Assembly (NCBI GenBank): GCA_963711465.1
Contig: CAVQEG010000001.1
Coordinates: forward strand, 930,001 to 994,000
Source of the DNA: CAVQEG01 sp963711465
Lineage (GTDB): Bacteria; Bacteroidota; Ignavibacteria; OLB7
Length of the DNA: 64,000 nucleotides
Direction: 5' to 3'
Both the position numbers and the translations under genes were made by a program. The notes beneath the pieces were generated by a model, which saw only the letters and a program-made list of their open reading frames with translations, did not search any database and was not told the origin of the DNA. Numbering within the stretch: position 1 is the stretch's first letter; each line of letters begins with the position of its first letter. Positions 8,537 to 17,075 of this stretch are shown in pieces.

Positions 8537-9733
8537 TCACTCGTGTGGCCCGATTGCGCCCCCGAGCTCATGTTCCCGGCGTGCCCGTGCTGCGCCGAAC
8601 ATGGCGAAGACCACACCGAGGAGCGCGAATCCACCGGAGGTCAGACCGTAGGCCTCGAGATGGCCGTACTGGATGAGGCGGGTGGCGATCAGCGGACCGA
8701 CCATCATGGCGATACTGTTGAGCGACTGACTCACTCCCAGTGCTGCTCCCTGTTCGTCCCGCCCGACGCTGCGCGTAATGAGTGTCGTGATGCTGGGACG
8801 CGTCACCGACGAACCGAACCCCGAGATGACGATTGCCGGACCGAGCATGGGGATGCTGGTGATGAAGCCGACCATGGCGTTGCCGATGAACATTGCGGAG
8901 AACCCGAGCCGCGACAACCGCTCTTCGCCAAGGGCCTTGACGATTCGTCCGATCAGACCGCCCTGGACGATGGCACCCACGACGCCGGAGGCAGCGAAGA
9001 CGTAGCCGGCCTGCTCTGCGTTGAAGCCGAGGCGACGCTCGAGGAACAGCGCCAGACCACCGATGAGCGTGGAGAACGAGAGGCCGAAGCAGAGGAACTC
9101 GAGCATTCGCTGTCGAGTCTCCGGCCGCCGGAAGTAGTAGGTGATGAGCGCGATTCTCCCGGCCGGCGACGGTGCCACCGGACGTCGCGTACCGGCCGGC
9201 AACAGGCGCCACGTGAAGATGATCGAGGTGAACGACAACGCCGCGGCGGCGAACGGCGGCCACTGGTAGCCGAAGCGCGAGAGGAACCCTGAGATCGCCG
9301 GTCCGAGCATGAATCCCAGACCGAAGGCGATGCCGATGAGTCCGAAGGCCTTCGTCCGCTCTTCCGGCTTGGTCACGTCGCTGATGTACGCCTGGGCGAT
9401 GCTGAGATTTCCTGCGGTGATGCCGTCGATGATCCGGGCGACGAAGAGCATCCACAACGAACCGGCAAGACCAAACAGGATGAAGCCGACGAACGTCCCC
9501 ATCTGGCTGACCAGCAGCGTCGGTCGTCTACCGACCTGGTCGGATGTCCGTCCGAGGATCGGTCCGGATATGAACTGGCAGAGCGCGTAGGTGGCGAACA
9601 GCAGGCCGACCTGGAAGGCGGACGCACCGAAATGCTCCGCGTAGAACGGCAGCAGCGGGAGCATCAGGGTCAGGCCCAGGACGTCGACCGAGACGATCAG
9701 GAAGATTGGGATCAGAGGCGAGCGAATACGCAT
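8537..9733 (-). CDS. Major facilitator superfamily transporter, TetA-like
   Basis: From the ATG at 9733 the protein has about 398 residues and twelve probable membrane helices. The first helix runs into LLPFYAEHFGAS, and the loop between helices 2 and 3 carries the MFS motif A (GRTSDQVGRRPTLL). The pattern of helix 5, with GFMLGPAISGFLS, resembles motif C of drug/proton antiporters of the TetA class. An upstream ATG at 9805 would add 24 polar residues with no family resemblance. The gene lies 196 bases after atpG on the same strand and converges on the BtuF-like gene. The substrate is unknown; drug efflux is a guess from the subfamily. Confidence 0.85.
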   Translation of the reverse strand: MRIRSPLIPIFLIVSVDVLGLTLMLPLLPFYAEHFGASAFQVGLLFATYALCQFISGPILGRTSDQVGRRPTLLVSQMGTFVGFILFGLAGSLWMLFVARIIDGITAGNLSIAQAYISDVTKPEERTKAFGLIGIAFGLGFMLGPAISGFLSRFGYQWPPFAAAALSFTSIIFTWRLLPAGTRRPVAPSPAGRIALITYYFRRPETRQRMLEFLCFGLSFSTLIGGLALFLERRLGFNAEQAGYVFAASGVVGAIVQGGLIGRIVKALGEERLSRLGFSAMFIGNAMVGFITSIPMLGPAIVISGFGSSVTRPSITTLITRSVGRDEQGAALGVSQSLNSIAMMVGPLIATRLIQYGHLEAYGLTSGGFALLGVVFAMFGAARARREHELGGAIGPHE

Positions 9734-9857
9734 CGGGAGAGTCCGTGATCGAATGGAATGTGGGATCGCATCGGCAGGAGTCGACGCACCGGAGTGTGAG
9801 GCCATCGGCCCGAGGGCCGGGCGGCGATGCGGAGCCAGCGACGTGCCAGAACGGATG

Positions 9858-9896
9858 CGGGGGTGCCCCGTCGCGCCTCGGCGCCGGACACCCCCG
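9858..9896 (-). terminator. Possible stem-loop after the ATPase genes
   Basis: An 8-base perfect inverted repeat, CGGGGGTG (9858-9865) and CACCCCCG (9889-9896), lies 33 bases after the atpG stop. It encloses a 23-base loop that itself contains GGCGCC. No T-run follows on the minus strand, so this is at most a weak or factor-dependent end to atp transcription, ahead of the MFS gene. Confidence 0.3.
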
Positions 9897-9929
9897 TTCT
9901 CAGGGATTCACCGCATCCTCAGCTCGTCG

Positions 9930-10811
9930 CTATCCGTTCTTCAACGCCTCGGCGCCGGAGACGATTTCGAGAATCTCCGTCGTGATCGCCGCCTGCCGCG
10001 CCTTGTTGTAGGCCAGCCGCAGATCACGGATCAGATCGCGCGCGTTTCGCGTCGCATTCTCCATCGCCGCCATCCTCGCACCCTGCTCGGCTGCGTTCGA
10101 CTCTAGCAGCGCGTTCCACAACTGCGTGTTCAGGTGCTTCGGCAGCAATGCCATCAGCACCTCGTCGCGCGTCGGCTCGAAGATGTAGTCGACGAAGTGA
10201 ACCGGCTCGCGGTTGGTTGACTCGAGCTTCGGTACCGGAAGGAACTGATCGGCGGCCACCCTCTGCGAGGTGACGGACTTGAACTCATTGTAGACGAGCT
10301 CCACGCGATCGATCTCACCGTCGAGGAACCTGTCGGTCAACTCAAGGACGACCTTGCGGGCAAAGGAGAAGTGAAGCTCCTGGAACACGCCGGGGTACGC
10401 TCCGGCAACGGTGTGACGTCGCTTCCGATAGAAGTCGACCGCCCGCTTGCCGATGCAGTAGAGATCGACGTTGCCCGATGCGCTGAGCTCACCGTACTTC
10501 GTTGCGATCAGGTGGTTGGCGGCGCGAAACAGGTTGCTGTTGAACGCTCCGCAGAGTCCGCGGTCGGCCGAAATGATCACGATGGCCACGCGCTTGACCG
10601 GTCGCTGCTCGAACAGCGGACTTCCGGTCTCGCCGGTCGCGCCCAGATAGGTGAGAAGCTCACGCAGCTTGGCGCCGTACGGCCGTGCAGCGATGATCGC
10701 GTCCTGCGCACGACGCAGCTTGGCGGCGGCCACCATCTTCATCGCCGAGGTGATCTTCGACGTGCTTTCGACACCCCGGATGCGGGATCTGATTTCGCGA
10801 TAACGTGCCAT
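9930..10811 (-). CDS. atpG: F-type ATP synthase gamma subunit
   Basis: 293 residues. The N-terminal helix MARYREIRSRIRGVESTSKITSAMKMVAAAKLRRA is characteristic of the gamma-subunit rotor shaft, and the C-terminal helix carries ATRNARDLIRDLRLAYNKARQAAITTEILEIVSGAEAL. The subunit turns inside the alpha-beta hexamer and couples proton flow to ATP synthesis. It is the last ATPase gene in this locus. Neither atpD nor atpC follows; an MFS gene does. Green sulfur bacteria are known to carry beta and epsilon genes in a separate operon, so a split arrangement is plausible here. Confidence 0.97.
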   Translation of the reverse strand: MARYREIRSRIRGVESTSKITSAMKMVAAAKLRRAQDAIIAARPYGAKLRELLTYLGATGETGSPLFEQRPVKRVAIVIISADRGLCGAFNSNLFRAANHLIATKYGELSASGNVDLYCIGKRAVDFYRKRRHTVAGAYPGVFQELHFSFARKVVLELTDRFLDGEIDRVELVYNEFKSVTSQRVAADQFLPVPKLESTNREPVHFVDYIFEPTRDEVLMALLPKHLNTQLWNALLESNAAEQGARMAAMENATRNARDLIRDLRLAYNKARQAAITTEILEIVSGAEALKNG

Positions 10812-10876
10812 CGAGCTTCTGTTCTACGAACGGTTGGATGTGCTGAAGTCGCCGACAGACTGGAGACCTCCGGCGA

Positions 10877-12442
10877 TCAGGCCGGCACCCGCTGGTCGGT
10901 CGTCGAGAACGTGCGGAGAAATTCCTCGGCGGAACTCTGAAGCTCCGAGGCGATCTCATCGGTCAGCGACTTCTCCATCGCGATTTTCGGAAGCAACTCC
11001 GCGTGCCGCAGCCGGAGGAAGTCCAGGAACTCCTTCTCGAAGCGGGCCACGTCCTCGAGCGGCAGCTGATCGAGAAATCCCTTCGTTCCGGCAAAGATCA
11101 TCGCCACCTGCTCCTCGACGGGCAGCGGCTGGTACTGCTTCTGCTTGAGCAGCTCCACCAGGTGCGCACCCCGGCGCAACAGCTGCTGCGTCGAGCGATC
11201 CAGATCGCTGCCGAACTTCGCGAAGGCCTCCAGTTCACGGTACTGCGCCAGATCGAGCTTCAGCGTTCCGGACACCTTCTTCATCGCCTTGATCTGCGCG
11301 TTGCCACCGACGCGCGAAACCGAGATGCCGACGTTGATGGCAGGACGAACGCCGGCGTTGAACAGATCGGGCACCAGGTAGATCTGCCCGTCGGTGATGG
11401 AAATCACGTTGGTCGGGATGTATGCCGACGGATCACCCTCCTGTGTCTCGATCACCGGCAAGGCCGTCAGCGAGCCGCCACCGTAGTCGTCAGAGAGCTT
11501 CGCCGCGCGTTCCAACAGACGCGAATGCAGATAGAAGACGTCGCCCGGATACGCCTCGCGACCCGGCGGTCGACGCAGCAGCAGCGACAGCTGGCGGTAG
11601 GCTGCCGCCTGCTTCGTCAAGTCGTCGTATACCGCCAATGCATGGCGCCCCGAGTCACGGAAGTATTCGCCGATCGCCGCTCCGGCGTACGGAGCGATGA
11701 ACTGCAACGGCGCAGGTTCACTCGCACCGGCAACCACCACCGTCGTGTACTCCATCGCGCCACGATCCCGCAGCGTCTGCACCACGTTCGCCACCGTGGA
11801 GGCCTTCTGGCCGATGCAGACGTAGACGCAGAAGACCGGATCGACGCCGCGGCTCCTGGCCTCTTCGGTGTGCGTGTACTTCTGATTGATGATCGTATCG
11901 ACTGCGATGGCGGTCTTGCCGGTCTGGCGGTCACCGATGATCAGCTCCCGCTGCCCACGACCGATCGGGATCATCGCGTCGATCGCCTTGAGACCCGTCT
12001 GCAGCGGCTCGTGCACCGGGTAGCGCGTTACCACACCCGGCGCCTTGCGCTCCATGTCGAAGAACTTCTGCGCGTTGATCGGCCCCTTGCCGTCAAGCGG
12101 CTCGCCAAGCGGATTGATCACGCGGCCGAGCAGTTCCTCACCAACCGGTACCGACGCCACGCGGCCAGTGCGCTTGACGGTGTCGCCCTCCCGGACGAGC
12201 TTGTCATCGCCGAACAGGATGACGCCGACGTTGTCCTCCTCGAGGTTGAGCGCCATGCCGGTGACGCCGTTGGGAAATTCCACGAGCTCGGAGGCGAGGA
12301 CGTTGCTCAGGCCATAGACGCGCGCGACGCCGTCACCGACCTCCAGGACGGTACCGACGTCATAGATATCGACGTCGCTGTCGAAACCGGTCAGCTGCTT
12401 GCGCAGGATTGCGGTAACCTCATCGGGACGAACTTCAGCCAT
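10877..12442 (-). CDS. atpA: F-type ATP synthase alpha subunit
   Basis: 521 residues, near the family norm of about 510. Clear features are the P-loop GDRQTGKTAIA, the arginine-finger region SVSRVGGNAQIKAMKKVSGTLKLDLAQYRELEAFAKFGSDLD, and the N-terminal regulatory segment LEFPNGVTGMALNLEEDNVGVILFG-like. Alpha forms the non-catalytic nucleotide sites of F1. It sits between atpH and atpG with 57 and 65 bases of spacing, longer than in most compact atp operons. I see no strong Shine-Dalgarno sequence before the ATG. A long open frame on the opposite strand is an antisense shadow of this gene. Confidence 0.98.
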   Translation of the reverse strand: MAEVRPDEVTAILRKQLTGFDSDVDIYDVGTVLEVGDGVARVYGLSNVLASELVEFPNGVTGMALNLEEDNVGVILFGDDKLVREGDTVKRTGRVASVPVGEELLGRVINPLGEPLDGKGPINAQKFFDMERKAPGVVTRYPVHEPLQTGLKAIDAMIPIGRGQRELIIGDRQTGKTAIAVDTIINQKYTHTEEARSRGVDPVFCVYVCIGQKASTVANVVQTLRDRGAMEYTTVVVAGASEPAPLQFIAPYAGAAIGEYFRDSGRHALAVYDDLTKQAAAYRQLSLLLRRPPGREAYPGDVFYLHSRLLERAAKLSDDYGGGSLTALPVIETQEGDPSAYIPTNVISITDGQIYLVPDLFNAGVRPAINVGISVSRVGGNAQIKAMKKVSGTLKLDLAQYRELEAFAKFGSDLDRSTQQLLRRGAHLVELLKQKQYQPLPVEEQVAMIFAGTKGFLDQLPLEDVARFEKEFLDFLRLRHAELLPKIAMEKSLTDEIASELQSSAEEFLRTFSTTDQRVPA

Positions 12443-12499
12443 GGTGGAAGTATCAGGAAAGTGAGTTCGAGTGAATTCTTCAGCGCAATCGGTTGCCCG

Positions 12500-13060
12500 T
12501 CATCCAACGGTGCCGACGTCGCCGCCGCTGGCGAGGACTTCGTGCAGTTTCTCCAGCTGGTGGCGTACCGACGCATCGACCAACCGGTCACCGAAGCGGG
12601 CACGGAAGCCCCCGACGAGCGTCGGATCGGTGCGGTATTCGGCTCGGATGTGCATGCCGCTGATGGCGTCGAGGCGGTGGCGAATCCGTTCGAGCTGATC
12701 GGCCGGCAGCTCGACGGCGGTCGTCACGACGGCCGGCATTACACCGTTGGCCGCATCCAGCTGCGCACGAAACGCGTCGCTGATCGCAAAGAGATCCGCC
12801 GAGCGTCCCTTGCGCGTAAGCAGCGCGATGAACAGCATCGTCAGGTCGCTGATCTTGCCGTCGAAGATCTGCCGGAGGATTCGATCCTTGAGCCCATGAT
12901 CGACCGTCGGCGTGACGAGGAGATTCTCCAGATCACGCGACGCAATGATCGCCCGACGGATCGTCTCGAAGTCCTCGGTAACCGCGTCGAGCTGCTGCCG
13001 CTCGCGGGCCAGACCGAGAATCGCCTTTGCGTACCGGCCGGCAACTCGTGTTCGTCTCAT
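12500..13060 (-). CDS. atpH: F-type ATP synthase delta subunit
   Basis: The start at 13060 gives 186 residues opening MRRTRVAGRYAKAILGLA, the typical AtpH N-terminus (x-x-A-x-R-Y-A-x-A-L). The C-terminal part contains RYRTDPTLVGGFRARFGDRLVDASVRHQLEKL, matching the conserved delta signature (D-P-x-L-I-G-G-x-x-x-x-x-G-D-x-x-x-D-x-S). The subunit links F1 to the peripheral stalk. The open frame extends 79 codons upstream into the atpF-atpH spacer, but those residues are Arg/Ser/Cys-rich and unlike the family. It lies between atpF (133 bases) and atpA (57 bases). Confidence 0.93.
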   Translation of the reverse strand: MRRTRVAGRYAKAILGLARERQQLDAVTEDFETIRRAIIASRDLENLLVTPTVDHGLKDRILRQIFDGKISDLTMLFIALLTRKGRSADLFAISDAFRAQLDAANGVMPAVVTTAVELPADQLERIRHRLDAISGMHIRAEYRTDPTLVGGFRARFGDRLVDASVRHQLEKLHEVLASGGDVGTVG

Positions 13061-13193
13061 GGGCACGTCGACCCGCCGTGGCGAGTCACGGTGAAATGAA
13101 TGTTGAACAGGCCGGACCCTCCGAGCAGCGCACGGTGGGAGGAATATCCGGTCCGAATGCTCGGCCCGTCGGCATGTGTCGGTCCCTGGGTCA

Positions 13194-13688
13194 TCACTGC
13201 GGCAGCATGGCTCTGTCGAGGTAGTCGTCGACGAGTCGGCGGTGCCGGTCGGCATCCAGCGACTCGTGGATGATTTTTTCGGCCGCATCGATCGCAAGCG
13301 ACGCCACCTCCTCTCGAAGCTCGTTGAGCGCCTGCTGCTTGGACCGTTCGATCTCCTGACGCGCCTGCTCGATCAGCCGGCGCCCCTCCTGCTGCGCCTT
13401 TGCTGCCGCCTCGGCCTGCAGACGTTCGGCATACTCGCGAGACTCGCGAAGCACGCGTTGCCCTTCCTCCTCTGCCCGTCGCAGTTGCTTCTGGTTCTCA
13501 GCCAGAATCCGCTCCGCCTCCTCACGTGCGACCTCGGCGCGATTGAGCGCATCGTTGATAGCATCCTCACGCGTCTGCAGTGCGTTGAGAATCGGCTTCC
13601 ATGCCGTCGCACGCAGCACCAGCAACAGCAGCAGGAAGTTGAAAATGGTCCAGAAGATCGGACCGAACGAAATATCGAGTGGATTCAT
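13194..13688 (-). CDS. atpF: F-type ATP synthase b subunit
   Basis: 164 residues. A single hydrophobic helix at about residues 8-26 is followed by AWKPILNALQTREDAINDALNRAE and a long Ala/Glu/Arg/Gln-rich coiled coil, the layout of the peripheral-stalk b subunit. The charged helix ends with EKIIHESLDADRHRRLVDDYL, resembling b-subunit C-termini. GGAG stands seven bases before the ATG at 13688. Only one b-type gene is present, so the stalk is probably a b homodimer. The gene follows atpE after 173 bases. Confidence 0.95.
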   Translation of the reverse strand: MNPLDISFGPIFWTIFNFLLLLLVLRATAWKPILNALQTREDAINDALNRAEVAREEAERILAENQKQLRRAEEEGQRVLRESREYAERLQAEAAAKAQQEGRRLIEQARQEIERSKQQALNELREEVASLAIDAAEKIIHESLDADRHRRLVDDYLDRAMLPQ

Positions 13689-13861
13689 TGCATCTCCGGA
13701 GGTGTGAACCAGGAGGAAATCGGATATCGGACCGCTGCCGGCTTCCCGGGCCTCGGCTCCGCAAGCGACTGCGTATCGGCGACGAACAGGGGTCGGCAGC
13801 CGGAAACCCGGCGACCTGCACCCCCGCCGCGCTCACAATCGCAAAGCCTGTACGACGTGGA

Positions 13862-14092
13862 TCAGCTCTTGATCGCCAGAAGGATACAGATCACCTCTGC
13901 GAACAGCGCCAGACCCTCGATGAGGGCGGCCGCGATGATCATCGTCGTGCGAACGTCACCGGTCGCCTCCGGCTGGCGTCCCTGGGCCTCGAGCGCCGCG
14001 GCACCAAGTCGTCCAATGCCCGTTCCGGCACCGAGCACAGTGATACCTGCTCCAATTCCAGCGCCCAGATAGGCCATCGTCAATGCGTCCAT
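13862..14092 (-). CDS. atpE: F-type ATP synthase c subunit
   Basis: 76 residues forming a two-helix hairpin. Helix 1 is glycine-rich (GAGIGAGITVLGAGTGIGRLG). The polar loop has the conserved RQP at residues 39-41. Helix 2 carries the ion-binding carboxylate Glu59 (ALIEGLALFAEV). The Gln in helix 1 and the Glu-Ser/Thr pair typical of sodium-binding rings are absent, so protons are the likely coupling ion. A second glutamate at residue 66, one or two turns further along helix 2, is less usual. The gene sits between atpB and atpF. Confidence 0.96.
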   Translation of the reverse strand: MDALTMAYLGAGIGAGITVLGAGTGIGRLGAAALEAQGRQPEATGDVRTTMIIAAALIEGLALFAEVICILLAIKS

Positions 14093-14234
14093 TCAATTTG
14101 CCTCGCGATAGTTGAGAAGGTTCGAATAACAGAGGGAATCAGACGGTACAGACACGCGAAACTACGGAAAAGCCGTTGTCGTCGCCGTGACCATTTCGCT
14201 CGGGAAACATTTCAATACCACCCCGGATTCCGCC

Positions 14235-15302
14235 TCAGTGCGCAGCCGCCTGTTCGCTCGGAGCGACGCCGTGGGTTTCGTCATGGTCGCCGTGAGACGC
14301 CATCGCCATTCCCGTGAATACCACCGTCAGAATCGTGAAGATGTATGCTTGGATAAATGCCACCAGGATCTCCAGCAGGCTGATGAACAGAGAGAAGCCG
14401 ACCGTAACCGGAAGGAATACGGACGAGACGAAGATCAGCCCGATCAGCGACAGCAGCATCACGTGCCCGGCCGTCATGTTCGCGTAGAGTCGAACGCAGA
14501 GCGCGAACGGCTTGGTGAACAGACCGAGGATCTCCACAGGGACCATGATCGGCCAGAGCAGCCAGTGCACGCCGCCGCTCAGATGCTTCACCCAATTGCC
14601 AAGCCCGATCTTCATCATCGCCGAGATCTGGATGACAAAGAATGCGACGATCGCCAGTCCTGCGGTCACATTGACACTTCCGGTCGCAGTATGCCCTCCC
14701 GGAACCAACCCCGTCAGGTTCATCACCAGGATGAAGAAGAAAAACGTCAGGAAAATCGGCGCCAGCCGGCGCGCCATTCGAGCATCCGGAATGTTCGATC
14801 CGATCATCTCATCTCGCACGTATACCACAACCGCCTCCATCGCATTGAACAATCCGCGGAGCGGCCGGTTGCCGTTTCGGCGATACCGCCGCGCCATGGG
14901 AATGAACACCGCGGCACAGATGATCATCGCGATCCATTGAAAGAACACGAGACTGGTGACCGACATGTCGAGAGGCACCGGCTCGTGGGTGGTCGCGTTG
15001 AGAATGTGGTGTGTGGAATGATCGAAGCTGTAGACGCCCGCCTCGTCCATCGACTCGACGCTCGAGTACACGTGCAGGCCGTGGTCGACGACGATTACCG
15101 GCAGATCCATCACGTGCCACGGTCCGAACTCCAGCTCACGATGGTCGCCGAGACTGCCGAGGAGCTTGTCGAATGCCCCCGAACTTCCCTTTTCCTGCGT
15201 TGGCTGCGACGCGTGGGCCTGCCCGTGGTTCGCCTGGGCCCGATTGAGCGTGTCGGTTGCCGGATGAGCCTGCGCCAGCTGGTGGTGCGTCGGATCGGGC
15301 AT
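14235..15302 (-). CDS. atpB: F-type ATP synthase a subunit
   Basis: 355 residues, longer than E. coli AtpB (271) because of an N-terminal extension of about 100 mostly polar residues, a feature also seen in Bacteroidota/Chlorobiota-type AtpB. The essential half-channel arginine is in LCVRLYANMTAGH, and the late helices carry LVAFIQAYIFTILTVVFTG, the conserved family signature. Subunit a forms the proton half-channels against the c ring. Its ATG overlaps the TGA of the upstream AtpI-like gene by one base (TGATG), so translation is coupled. His follows Gly where E. coli has Glu219, a common swap. Confidence 0.95.
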   Translation of the reverse strand: MPDPTHHQLAQAHPATDTLNRAQANHGQAHASQPTQEKGSSGAFDKLLGSLGDHRELEFGPWHVMDLPVIVVDHGLHVYSSVESMDEAGVYSFDHSTHHILNATTHEPVPLDMSVTSLVFFQWIAMIICAAVFIPMARRYRRNGNRPLRGLFNAMEAVVVYVRDEMIGSNIPDARMARRLAPIFLTFFFFILVMNLTGLVPGGHTATGSVNVTAGLAIVAFFVIQISAMMKIGLGNWVKHLSGGVHWLLWPIMVPVEILGLFTKPFALCVRLYANMTAGHVMLLSLIGLIFVSSVFLPVTVGFSLFISLLEILVAFIQAYIFTILTVVFTGMAMASHGDHDETHGVAPSEQAAAH

Positions 15303-15805
15303 CAGTTCCTCACAGGTTGGAAGTAATACGAATCACCGGCCGATCGCCTCCGACTGCGCGCAACACTGCGCTTGGTGGACGTGCCGCGTCGACCGAGAAT
15401 GCGCACCACGTAGTAGAGCTCGGCGATGAGGTAGATGACGTAGAATGCCATGAAGGAGAGCACCAGCGCGAGCTGGTGAAAGCCGGCGAGCAGCAGGAGC
15501 GTCAGGACCACGAGCATCAGCGCCATCCGGATTCCCATGCCGCCGAGCACTGCGATCATGAACGTCGAGTTAGACTTGTCGAACCCATACTCGATGAGGA
15601 TCAGTCCCACCATGACGTTTGCAAATGCAACCGCAGCGGCAACGAGCACCGCCTCGCGAACCGATGGGCCCACCCACGAGATGAGCGGCCAGGCAAGGAC
15701 CGCAGCGAGAGCGACCGTGACGGCAAGAATCGTCTTGAGAAACTGGAGTCGCATGTAGTCGAGATCGCTCTGCACGCCACGCGATCGCCGTTGACGAGGC
15801 GGCAT
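15302..15805 (-). CDS. AtpI-like four-helix membrane protein of the ATPase locus
   Basis: 167 residues with four probable membrane helices between about residues 22 and 135, a basic N-terminus and a basic C-terminal tail (RGTSTKRSVARSRRRSAG). Position and topology fit the ATP-synt_I (AtpI) family, which helps assemble the c ring. It lies between atpZ (9-base gap) and atpB (1-base overlap), so it is translationally embedded in the operon. Sequence resemblance to AtpI is weak by eye. An internal ATG at 15754 (MRLQFLKT) would remove the polar N-terminus and is a possible true start. Confidence 0.65.
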   Translation of the reverse strand: MPPRQRRSRGVQSDLDYMRLQFLKTILAVTVALAAVLAWPLISWVGPSVREAVLVAAAVAFANVMVGLILIEYGFDKSNSTFMIAVLGGMGIRMALMLVVLTLLLLAGFHQLALVLSFMAFYVIYLIAELYYVVRILGRRGTSTKRSVARSRRRSAGDSYYFQPVRN

Positions 15806-15814
15806 CGGGGCGAT

Positions 15815-16057
15815 TCAACGGCGTTTCGTGGATTGAATCGATGCACGAATGATGCTGACGGTCCCACCAACCGATCCTACCAACAGACCGACTACCATCA
15901 GCCATGGATCGGTTCCAAGGCGCCCGTCGAGCCACCACCCGAGTGCTCCAAATACCACCATCGCGAGCGCGAGCTGCAAGCCCAGGCCCATGTACGGACC
16001 CAGCTGCTGCATCGTCGTGGGGCGTCGCGATCCCCGGTCTGGTCGGTCTGTCGTCAT
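15815..16057 (-). CDS. AtpZ/AtpI-family small membrane protein
   Basis: From the ATG at 16057 the product has 80 residues: a polar N-terminus, then two hydrophobic helices (LGLQLALAMVVFGALGWWLDG and WLMVVGLLVGSVGGTVSII) separated by a short loop with DPW. This matches the small AtpZ-type proteins that often open F-ATPase operons and have been linked to Mg or Ca handling and assembly. An upstream ATG at 16138 would add 27 Arg-rich residues and is less likely. It is the first gene of the ATPase run and is divergent from the response regulator gene. Confidence 0.7.
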   Translation of the reverse strand: MTTDRPDRGSRRPTTMQQLGPYMGLGLQLALAMVVFGALGWWLDGRLGTDPWLMVVGLLVGSVGGTVSIIRASIQSTKRR

Positions 16058-16359
16058 CCGGAGCGCCTGGTTGCGGCCCGGCCCGGCGGGCCATCGCGAC
16101 CGTCGTGTCCTCCACCCCTCGTTCCGGGGTCGAATCAACCGTCGATCGGTTTCAAGTCCGTAAAATTAGGCATCCCTGTCGGTTCGTGCCAGCACCCGCC
16201 GTCGACCGGTACATTTTGTATCGGCAACGACCGCTCGAGCGTTATGATTTGGTGATGTCTCCGGCGGTGGCTTTCAGTCGCCCCGGCACCGGCGGTAACT
16301 TGTCGGCGTTATCTCGAGGCAACCCATCTCCTCTGTCACGATTGCGACACCCTCTCCCG
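16058..16359. promoter_or_regulatory. Divergent promoter region, ATPase locus and two-component system
   Basis: 302 bases without a gene between atpZ (minus) and the response regulator (plus). It has AT-rich patches unlike the surroundings. On the plus strand there is TATGATTTG at 16243-16251, close to the TAnnTTTG pattern. On the minus strand TAATTTTA is read from about 16172-16179. Neither has a clear -33 partner, so the exact promoters are uncertain. The open frame upstream of 16360 has no family resemblance. Confidence 0.4.
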
Positions 16360-17055
16360 ATGCCCAAATCGATCCTGGTGGTCGACGATGAAGTCGATAT
16401 CGTCAACCTGCTGCGATACAACCTCGAAAAGGAAGGCTACGCCGTTCGCACCGCTCTCGACGGGCAGAATGCCATCGAACTGGCTGCCGCCGAAGCCTTC
16501 GACCTCATCGTCCTCGACGTCATGATGCCCGAAGTCGACGGGTTCGACGTCTGCCGTCGCCTGCGCGCCATGCCGACGCATTCGGCCACACCCATCATGT
16601 TCCTCACCGCCCGCGTGGGCGAACTCGACGAAGTGCTCGGGCTCGAGCTCGGTGCCGATGACTACGTACTCAAACCGATTTCTCCCCGCGTCTTCGTCGC
16701 CCGCGTCAAGTCCATCCTGCGCCGCAGCTCCGAGTCGGTGCGAACCGAAACCCTCGTCATGCCGGAAGTGCTCACCGTCGGCGACCTGGAGATCAATCGG
16801 CAGAACTACACCGTCCGGATCAAGGGCGTCGAGACGTTCTTTCCGAAGAAGGAATTCGAACTGCTTGCCTTCCTAGCCTCCAATCCGGGTCGCGTATTCC
16901 CTCGCGAGACGCTTCTGAACCGGATCTGGGGAGAGAACGTCTACGTGGTCGATCGAACCGTCGACGTGCATATCTCCAAGATCCGCGAGAAGCTCGGCGA
17001 GTACTCCCGACGCATCGAAACCGTCAAGGGCGTCGGATACCGATTCAGCGGCTGA
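16360..17055 (+). CDS. PhoB/OmpR-type response regulator
   Basis: The start at 16360 gives 231 residues. The receiver domain (1-120) has the acidic pair DD at 9-10, phospho-acceptor Asp53 in LDVMMPEVDG, the Thr of FLTAR and the Lys of LKPI. The OmpR-type winged helix follows (about 135-231), with RETLLNRIWGENVYVVDRTVDVHISKIREKLG and GVGYRF. It resembles PhoB/WalR more than any other group, so phosphate or envelope control is a reasonable guess. The kinase gene starts 20 bases downstream, forming a standard two-component pair. The frame upstream of 16360 is open but not coding in character. Confidence 0.93.
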   Translation: MPKSILVVDDEVDIVNLLRYNLEKEGYAVRTALDGQNAIELAAAEAFDLIVLDVMMPEVDGFDVCRRLRAMPTHSATPIMFLTARVGELDEVLGLELGADDYVLKPISPRVFVARVKSILRRSSESVRTETLVMPEVLTVGDLEINRQNYTVRIKGVETFFPKKEFELLAFLASNPGRVFPRETLLNRIWGENVYVVDRTVDVHISKIREKLGEYSRRIETVKGVGYRFSG

Positions 17056-17075
17056 CCGCCAAGGGAGCGACAGCG

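Noticed and set aside
11003..13099. A 698-codon open frame on the plus strand opposite atpA and atpH
   Set aside because: It runs exactly antisense to two certain genes, with no family resemblance. High GC in this genome keeps antisense frames open.
12500..13297. A longer AtpH start at 13297
   Set aside because: The extra 79 residues are Arg/Ser/Cys-rich without resemblance to delta subunits, while MRRTRVAGRYAKA at 13060 is the family start.
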